A stretch of 64,000 bases of DNA, from positions 62,001 to 126,000 of the forward strand of contig JAWCLH010000002.1 of assembly GCA_038851035.1 (NCBI GenBank). The letters are read 5' to 3'. This document shows positions 61,671 through 64,000 of this stretch, piece by piece; position 1 is the first letter of the stretch; every line of letters begins with the position of its first letter. A program made the translations under genes and the position numbers. The notes below the pieces were generated by a model that saw nothing but the letters and a program-made list of their open reading frames with translations, searched no databases and was not told the origin of the DNA. Origin of the DNA: Thermoplasmata archaeon. GTDB lineage: Archaea; Thermoplasmatota; DTKX01; VGTL01.

Positions 61671-61784
61671 GTTGAGCGCCGCGGCCCCCCTTTTTACTGT
61701 GGCTCTGAGGCCGAAACCCGCCGAGTGAGGTGCCCACTGCCCCCCTTGTCTACTCAGACCTTCCTCAATCACACCACCGGCAAT

Positions 61785-61795
61785 GCTTATTTAGG
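61785..61795 (+). promoter_or_regulatory. TATA element of gatD
   Basis: GCTTATTTAGG is centred ~33 bases before TTG 61823. Transcription start near 61815 would leave only a ~8-base leader, supporting the TTG as the initiation codon. Confidence 0.45.
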
Positions 61796-61822
61796 GCTAT
61801 ACCATGCCGGTCCCGAGGGAGA

Positions 61823-63211
61823 TTGACCGACGACGCCTACAAGGGGTACAGGGGCCGCGCGAGAGCCCGCCTCATCGAGTTCGGCGTGAGGGTATGGAGC
61901 GACGTCGAAGTCAGGACGGGGCACGGGGTGTTCGAGGGCATCATCCTGCCCCGCTCAGAGAGCGCGGACGACTATCACATAGTCCTCAAGCTGCGCAACG
62001 GCTACAACATCGGCCTCGATGTCGATTCGATACAGAGCATAAAGGAGGTCGGGTACAGGGAAGCAAAATACAAGATACCGGAAAAGGAGTTCCCCAGGGA
62101 CCCGAATAAGCCCAACGTAACCCTGTTAGGCACCGGTGGCACCATCGCAAGTCGCCTCGATTACAGAACAGGGGCGGTGATTCCCGCCTTCACACCTGGC
62201 GAACTCTATGGCGCGGTCCCGGAGCTGGCCGACATCGCCAACCTGACCACTATAAAACTCTACGGGGTCTTCAGCGAGAATATGGGGCCGGAACAGTGGA
62301 AGACGACCGCAGAGGCCATAGGGAAGGAGGTGGCCAAGGGTGCGGACGGAATCGTCATAGGCCACGGCACCGACACGATGCACCACACTGCTGCCATCCT
62401 CTCATTCATGGTCCAGAACTCGCCCGTCCCGATTGTGATGGTCGGCTCCCAAAGGTCGAGCGACAGGCCCTCAAGCGACGCCGCCATGACCCTGATCTGC
62501 TCCACCATGACCGCTGCGAAGTGCGACATCGCAGAGGTAATGGTTTGCATGTTTGGACCCACGAGCGAGGAGTACTGCCTCCTCCACCGCGGCACGAGGG
62601 TCAGGAAGATGCACTCGAGCTACAGGTCCACCTTCAGGACAATAGGTGATATACCTCTCGCCATGGTCTCGCCACAGTGGGGCTTCAGGTACCTCAGGCA
62701 GGACTACAAGAAAAGGAGAAGGGACAGGGACATTATTATAGACACGAAGTTCGATGACAGGGTTGCGATAGTTTACTATTATCCGGCGATGAAGCCCGAC
62801 ATCATCGACTCCCTCATTGACCATGGGTACAGGGGAATTGTGATAGCGGGCACGGGCCTCGGACACGTGAACAAGCCCCTCTACCCATCCCTGAAAAGGG
62901 CGAAGGAAGAGGGAATCGCCATGTTCATGACCGTGCAGACCCTCTGGGGCTACGTCCAGATGTATGTTTATGACACTGGGCGGGACCTGATGGAGCTGGG
63001 CGTTGTCCCGGCCGCCAACATGCTCCCCGAGGTGGCTTATGTGAAGCTCGGCTGGGTGCTCGGCCACACCCAGAACCCAGAGGAGGTCAAAAAAATGATG
63101 CTCACGCCCATCGCCGGCGAAATCACAGAGAGGGAGCCTTTCAACGGCTACCTGATAATGCAGGGCGGAATACCCGAAGTTGAAGAATTCGTCAGCAAGC
63201 ACTTCCACTGA
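61823..63211 (+). CDS. gatD: Glutamyl-tRNA(Gln) amidotransferase subunit D (GatD)
   Basis: GatD is the asparaginase-like subunit that releases ammonia for GatE, which converts Glu-tRNA-Gln to Gln-tRNA-Gln in archaea. A small N-terminal beta-barrel (~1-85) precedes the asparaginase core with TLLGTGGTIASRLDY near 98, GHGTDTMHHTAA near 181 and VGSQRSSDRPSSDAA near 206 (catalytic Thr, Asp and Lys region). TTG 61823 is chosen: it lies just after a TATA box and gives 462 residues. The nearby ATG 61804 is out of frame. GatE is not in the window. The last 20 bases overlap the convergent reductase gene. Confidence 0.93.
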   Translation: MTDDAYKGYRGRARARLIEFGVRVWSDVEVRTGHGVFEGIILPRSESADDYHIVLKLRNGYNIGLDVDSIQSIKEVGYREAKYKIPEKEFPRDPNKPNVTLLGTGGTIASRLDYRTGAVIPAFTPGELYGAVPELADIANLTTIKLYGVFSENMGPEQWKTTAEAIGKEVAKGADGIVIGHGTDTMHHTAAILSFMVQNSPVPIVMVGSQRSSDRPSSDAAMTLICSTMTAAKCDIAEVMVCMFGPTSEEYCLLHRGTRVRKMHSSYRSTFRTIGDIPLAMVSPQWGFRYLRQDYKKRRRDRDIIIDTKFDDRVAIVYYYPAMKPDIIDSLIDHGYRGIVIAGTGLGHVNKPLYPSLKRAKEEGIAMFMTVQTLWGYVQMYVYDTGRDLMELGVVPAANMLPEVAYVKLGWVLGHTQNPEEVKKMMLTPIAGEITEREPFNGYLIMQGGIPEVEEFVSKHFH

Positions 63212-64000
63212 GACCCCGGAGGGCTGTCACGTATCTCTCGGCGCTCGTGGGGGTCCTGAGCACCCTCCGAAAATCCACCTCCCTGAGCGAGAGCAGCCCC
63301 TCCTCCTCGAGGAGCTTTAGATAGGTTCTGTCAATTCTCCTAATACCTGGGCCCCTCTCCAGACAAAGGGAAGCTGCTCTCGCCGCGAGCGTACCTGAGA
63401 GAAGGGCGAAGCGGACGCCCTCACCCGTTCCGGGGAAGACAAAACCCCCCGCGTCGCCCGCTAGAAGGACCCTCCCCTTCCCCAATATTGGCAGGGGGCC
63501 GCCCATCGGTATCCTGTGCGCTTCAAACCCCATACACTCCCCATCGCCCGTCAGCTCGCGAACTTTTGACATTCTCAGGAAGATAGATAGACTCTTGGGA
63601 GCGCCCCACCCAGACAGCGTGCTTCCGACGCCGGCCCTTACGCAGCTTCTGTGAGGCGCTACCCACCCATATCCTCCGGGAATGATGTAGAAAACGTGGA
63701 ACCACCCCTGCGTTCTCCGGCGGACCTCAGAGGGAGGCATAGGAATACTAGTCTGGCAGGCCAGCGCCATAGCTCCGGGAGCGGCGTCGAGCACTGCCCT
63801 CACCCGAGAGTTCGCCCCGTCTGCACCGATGAGCACGCGGCACTTGAGTTCCCCGGTGCTCGTTCTCACCGTGACTGAATCACGCCCCTGAGATGCACCG
63901 AGCATTTCTGCCCTCACCGGCTGCTTCTTAAGGCGAGAGAGGAGCCATGAGTCGAACCGAGACCGGTCCACGGAGTATCCCGGGCGGGGGAAGCGCGAGA
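63192..64000 (-). CDS. Geranylgeranyl-reductase-family FAD oxidoreductase (N-terminus outside window)
   Basis: The gene runs in from the right edge. The visible ~265 residues begin before PGYSVDRSRFDSWL and include VLIGADGANSRVRAVL, the GWFHVFYIIPGGYGWVAP strand pair and GRVLLAGDAGGFVFPGTGEGVRFAL, the second FAD motif of this family. These enzymes saturate archaeal lipid tails or reduce related prenyl compounds. The N-terminal GxGxxG and the real start lie beyond base 64000. It is convergent with gatD, with a short overlap. Confidence 0.85.
   Translation of the reverse strand, partial: SRFPRPGYSVDRSRFDSWLLSRLKKQPVRAEMLGASQGRDSVTVRTSTGELKCRVLIGADGANSRVRAVLDAAPGAMALACQTSIPMPPSEVRRRTQGWFHVFYIIPGGYGWVAPHRSCVRAGVGSTLSGWGAPKSLSIFLRMSKVRELTGDGECMGFEAHRIPMGGPLPILGKGRVLLAGDAGGFVFPGTGEGVRFALLSGTLAARAASLCLERGPGIRRIDRTYLKLLEEEGLLSLREVDFRRVLRTPTSAERYVTALRGLSGSAC

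Noticed and set aside
61804-62109. ATG 61804 as start of gatD
   Set aside because: It is in a different frame and yields an Arg-rich product; GatD reads through TTG 61823.

Overview
The window is archaeal. It carries a proteasome-activating nucleotidase, ribosomal protein S8e followed by SRP19, archaeal-type leucyl-tRNA synthetase, GatD, aMBF1, a DUF373 membrane protein, PurP, and two intron-containing tRNAs (Tyr and a CAU tRNA). Ribosome binding sites are of the GAGGTGA type, promoters are TATA/BRE-like, and several genes look leaderless. The high G+C, the many secreted CARDB/PKD/Ca-loop proteins and the two PGF-CTERM tails suggest a euryarchaeal lineage, perhaps Thermoplasmatota. That placement is an inference. 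Several genes are of bacterial type (PfkA, PurH, GcvH, DnaJ), so horizontal input is likely.

Layout. 1-6.6 kb: a surface-repeat protein, two paralogous Ca-loop/Gly-Gln-rich secreted proteins, and between them a minus-strand thiol-redox group (AhpF/TrxR-like, glutaredoxin, ferredoxin-type disulfide reductase). 6.7-15.4 kb: a secreted propeller-like protein, ATP-type PfkA, a radical SAM enzyme, a giant transglutaminase-fold surface protein and a decayed transposase. 15.5-19.5 kb: information processing and quality control (aMBF1, PAN, UppP, S8e, SRP19). 19.7-25 kb: a PGF-CTERM surface protein, then a purH-purN-folD one-carbon/purine group. 25.2-33.2 kb: a regulator divergent from a tightly coupled six-gene operon. 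33.4-46.7 kb: tRNA-Tyr, an SPFH/coiled-coil pair, DUF373, an aldolase-like/MtnA/HAD operon, a clostripain-type protease, membrane proteins, DnaJ and PurP. 46.7-64 kb: a corrinoid-protein activator, an RND transporter, PKD and CARDB surface proteins, LeuS, a beta-helix protein, a tRNA, GcvH, GatD and a partial geranylgeranyl-reductase-like gene.

The strongest candidate for an undescribed system is the operon at 26453-33195. It encodes a glutamate-dehydrogenase-fold protein that has lost both hallmark lysines, a protein I do not recognise, NuoE-, NuoF- and short NuoG-like electron-transfer subunits, and an FMN glutamate-synthase-domain protein. No hydrogenase, molybdopterin or membrane subunit is present. 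A plausible but unproven reading is a soluble complex linking NAD(P)H and/or ferredoxin to a GltB-like flavoenzyme, with the GDH-like protein as a regulatory or binding subunit.

A second theme is lost catalytic residues in otherwise intact genes: a class II aldolase fold without its metal histidines coupled to mtnA, a transglutaminase core with Cys replaced by Ser, and a thioredoxin-like ORF without CxxC. A third is start codons: purP and SRP19 have no ATG, GTG or TTG where homology places the N-terminus.
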